Assembly: GCF_020103725.1 (NCBI RefSeq)
Contig: NZ_JAHXBG010000007.1
Coordinates: forward strand, 248,001 to 312,000
Length of the DNA stretch: 64,000 nucleotides
Direction: 5' to 3'
Origin: Hyalangium gracile
GTDB lineage: Bacteria; Myxococcota; Myxococcia; Myxococcales; Myxococcaceae
This document shows positions 61,998 to 64,000 of the stretch, piece after piece; within the stretch, counting starts at the first letter, position 1; every line of letters begins with the position of its first letter. Under the pieces are notes generated by a model. The model had not been told where the DNA came from, searched no databases, and worked only from the letters and a program-made list of their open reading frames with translations. The translations under genes were made by a program, and so were the position numbers.

Positions 61998-63131
61998 ATG
62001 AACCGCTCCGCCCCCCGTACCCTCGCGCTGGTCGTGCTGGTGGCCACCGTCGTCTGTGGCGCCGCCGCCGCGCTCGGTGCCTGGCGCCTCCACTACAAGA
62101 CGCCGGGGGCCGTGGCGCTGGGCCTCTCGGACTACCTCTCCATGGGGTGGGTGGCCTGGGACTCCGGCTGGTACAAGTTCATCGCCGAGCAGGGCTACGC
62201 CTATCAGCCGGGCGTGCAGAGCTCGGTGGCCTTCTTCCCGCTCTACCCGCTGGCCATCCGGGCCTTCATGGCGCTGGGGGCCTCCGTCTACTCCGGAGGC
62301 ATCCTCGTCTCGCTGCTCTGCGGGCCCCTGGCCGTGGTGCTCTTCACGGCCTGGGCGCGCACCCGGGTGGATGAGCGCACGGCGCTCCAGGCCGGGCTGC
62401 TGCTCGCCCTGTACCCCTTCTCCTTCTATCTGTACGGCGTCATGTACTCGGACGCGCTCTTCGTCCTGCTGGTGGTGAGCGCCTTCTTCCTGCTGGAGAA
62501 GGGGTACCTGGTGCCGGCGGTGATTCTCGGGGCCATCTCGACGGCGGCGCGGCCCGTGGCTCCCGCGGTGGTGCTCGGGCTGCTGGCGCGCCGGCTCGAG
62601 TGGAAGTACTCGCGAGGCGAGCGCTGGAACGTCTGGGACTTCCTGCCCGTGCTCTCCGCGCTCGGCTTCATCTGCTACGTGCTCTACCTGGGCCAGACGT
62701 TCGGTGAGCCCTTTGCCTTCGTGGAGACGCAGGGCTCTCCAGGCTGGGATCAGGCCCCCGGTTGGCGGACGTGGTTCAAGGTGCAGTGGTTCCACTCCGT
62801 CTTCCTGGCGGGCAACAACGCGGACGTGGTGGTGCGCTATGTCACCCATGCGGTGCTGACGGTGATCGCCATCGTCCTCGTGTGGCCGACCTGGCGCCGG
62901 CTGGGGTGGGGCTACGCCGTCTTCACCCTGGCCATCGTCGGAGTGCCCGCCGTGGGGACCAAAGACTTCATGGGGATGGGGCGCTACCTCATCTCCGCCT
63001 TCCCGCTGTTCCTCACGCTCGCGCTGCTGCTGAAGGAGCGCCCGCGGGTCCGCTACGCCATCGTCGGGGTGGGGGCGGTGGGGCTCGTCCTCCTCTCGTG
63101 GGCCTTCGGCCGGGAGCTGTACATCTCGTGA
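61998..63131 (+). CDS. PIG-V-like multi-pass mannosyltransferase-family protein
   Basis: 377 residues from ATG 61998. About nine hydrophobic helices. The first lumenal loop carries WVAWDSGWYKFIAEQGYAYQ and SVAFFPLYPLAIRAF, the D-x-x-(W/H)-Y...FFPLYP pattern of the PIG-V/GT-C family in bacteria. The GT-C catalytic Asp is probably the one in WDSGWY. Such proteins transfer sugars from polyprenyl-phosphate donors at the membrane. The acceptor is unknown. The stop overlaps the next gene by 4 nt, so both are co-translated. Confidence 0.82.
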   Translation: MNRSAPRTLALVVLVATVVCGAAAALGAWRLHYKTPGAVALGLSDYLSMGWVAWDSGWYKFIAEQGYAYQPGVQSSVAFFPLYPLAIRAFMALGASVYSGGILVSLLCGPLAVVLFTAWARTRVDERTALQAGLLLALYPFSFYLYGVMYSDALFVLLVVSAFFLLEKGYLVPAVILGAISTAARPVAPAVVLGLLARRLEWKYSRGERWNVWDFLPVLSALGFICYVLYLGQTFGEPFAFVETQGSPGWDQAPGWRTWFKVQWFHSVFLAGNNADVVVRYVTHAVLTVIAIVLVWPTWRRLGWGYAVFTLAIVGVPAVGTKDFMGMGRYLISAFPLFLTLALLLKERPRVRYAIVGVGAVGLVLLSWAFGRELYIS

Positions 63132-63790
63132 GCGCGCTCGTCGAAAACGCCGTGTCGCTGTTCTCGAAGCTCCCGCCCGCCGAGCGCTTCCACGTGCGCG
63201 CTCGCGCCTTCTCCGCCCCGCTGGAGGCCGTTGCCTGGCGCGTGCCCGCCGGAGGCACCGTCGCCGACGTGGGCTGTGGCCACGGGCTGCTCTCCGCGCT
63301 CCTCGCTCTCGAGGATCCCACCCGCACCGTGCACGGTGTGGATCCAGATTCGCGAAAGATCATGTGGGCCTCGCAGGGGCCGGGGCGGCTCCCCAAGGTC
63401 CACTTCGAGCAGGGCACCGTGGAGAGCCTCGCGGAGCGGCACCCGGCGGAGTTCGATGCCGCGGTGGTGTGTGACGTCCTCTACCTGCTGCCCCGGGAGC
63501 GGTGGCCGGAGTTCCTCCGCACGGTGCGGCGCCTGCTGCGCCCGGCAGGCCGGTTCCTGTTGAAGGAGGCGGAGGGAGACGGCTCCTGGAAGCACTACAA
63601 GTGCCTGGCCCAGGAGTGGGTGATGGTGAAGATGCTCGGCCGCACGAAGGCGGGCGGCGGGCTGGTGCTCGAGCCTCGCGGCACCGTGGAGTCCCTGCTG
63701 CGGGAGGCGGGCTTCACGGTGCGCGAGACGGTGGAGCTGGATGCGGGCTACACCACGCCCCACATCCTCTATGTGGCGGAGGCCTCCTGA
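63128..63790 (+). CDS. Class I SAM-dependent methyltransferase
   Basis: 220 residues. GTG 63128 overlaps the previous stop (GTGA). Motif I VADVGCGHGLLSALLAL, acidic strand-2 end in VHGVDPDSRKI, and motif post-II FDAAVVCDVLYLLPRERWPE are clear. LRPAGRFLLKEAEGDGSW is the usual post-core strand. The N-terminal helix (NAVSLFSKLPPAERFHVRAR) may bind substrate. Coupling to the PIG-V-like gene suggests a shared lipid or glycolipid pathway (inference). The dispersed repeat copy 3 follows 40 bp later. Confidence 0.88.
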   Translation: MSALVENAVSLFSKLPPAERFHVRARAFSAPLEAVAWRVPAGGTVADVGCGHGLLSALLALEDPTRTVHGVDPDSRKIMWASQGPGRLPKVHFEQGTVESLAERHPAEFDAAVVCDVLYLLPRERWPEFLRTVRRLLRPAGRFLLKEAEGDGSWKHYKCLAQEWVMVKMLGRTKAGGGLVLEPRGTVESLLREAGFTVRETVELDAGYTTPHILYVAEAS

Positions 63791-63830
63791 GCAGCCCCTG
63801 CAGGGCAGTTGGGTGAAACTCGTGGCCTTG

Positions 63831-63917
63831 TCCCCTGCCTGTCGGCCGGACCTGCTGCGAACTGGTATGACAAGCAGACCAGTTGCTGGCGTTCTCGCCC
63901 GACACGGGCACCTCCCC
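63831..63917 (-). repeat. Dispersed intergenic repeat, copy 3
   Basis: Inverted match to 19015-19101 over its full length. The palindrome (63862-63882) has arms CTGGTATG and CAGACCAG around ACAAG, with one mismatch. It lies 40 bp after the methyltransferase stop. No gene is seen between here and the window end. Confidence 0.65.
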
Positions 63918-64000
63918 GAGCAAGGGGCGCGTTCATCGCCGGAAGCAGCAACGGTGGGGTGAAGGTGGCTCCGCCAGCGGTCAAGGCCGGATCAGTCCAG

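Noticed and set aside
59582-62047. 821-codon minus-strand open frame opposite fadIJ
   Set aside because: Composition is a shadow of the coding strand (His/Gly/Leu/Ala-rich). FadI and FadJ motifs on the plus strand explain the region.

Overview
The window is GC-rich, with strong third-position GC and large antisense shadow frames. Its gene content points to a myxobacterium, most likely suborder Cystobacterineae (Archangium, Cystobacter or Myxococcus relatives). The reasons are the many secreted lipoproteins with Cys-rich or repeat domains, two Hanks-type kinases, an FHA/sigma-54 activator, Vps62, RTX, choice-of-anchor and lectin-like secreted proteins, and lytic enzymes. The genus is inferred, not proven.

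Layout. 0-5 kb: a frameshifted partial gene, a hydrolase stub, a Cys-rich lipoprotein, a long coiled-coil protein, a DUF2147 protein and a small helical protein. 5.1-8.5 kb: an overlapping TadE-like/TadG-like/TadE-like operon on the minus strand. 8.7-14.2 kb: a small secreted protein, a 4 x 23-bp array, a SARP/AAA regulator and a large repeat lipoprotein. 14.2-16.7 kb: a Sir2 deacetylase, a GST and a divergent LysR regulator. 16.7-22.8 kb: a beta-helix fragment, a serine protease with a ricin-type lectin domain, a TerB-like protein, a collapsed chitinase relic, a DUF418 membrane protein and a lipoprotein. 23-30.7 kb: an ArsR-SRPBCC pair, a CBS protein, a divergent SDR/LysR pair, a duplicated choice-of-anchor A protein, a zinc-finger membrane protein, a Rid protein and a methyltransferase. 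30.7-43 kb is the most disturbed part. It carries LysR, GyrI-like, AAA, Imm11-like and lipoprotein relics, an RTX gene broken by a 77-bp tandem duplication, and two identical tRNA T-arm-like 21-mers about 6 kb apart. Intact genes between them include a lytic transglycosylase, a hydrolase, a kinase and a DHFR-like reductase. 43-53 kb: secreted proteins, a GFA protein, a kinase-TPR protein, a beta-propeller lectin-like gene with a candidate sigma-54 promoter, and an FHA/sigma-54 activator. 53-64 kb is more housekeeping in character: tRNA-Val and tRNA-Asp with a terminator, secreted isoamylase, hemE, a nuclease-like/TOPRIM-like gene pair, the fadI-fadJ beta-oxidation operon, a PIG-V-like membrane protein and a methyltransferase.

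How the genes work together. Clear functional units are the Tad-like operon, ArsR-SRPBCC, the divergent LysR/GST and LysR/SDR pairs, the sigma-54 activator with its probable lectin target, fadIJ, and the nuclease-like/TOPRIM-like pair. The last is the best candidate here for an undescribed two-gene system. A dispersed palindromic repeat occurs three times in intergenic positions (about 19.0, 28.5 and 63.9 kb). All family names come from motif recognition by eye. No database search was run.
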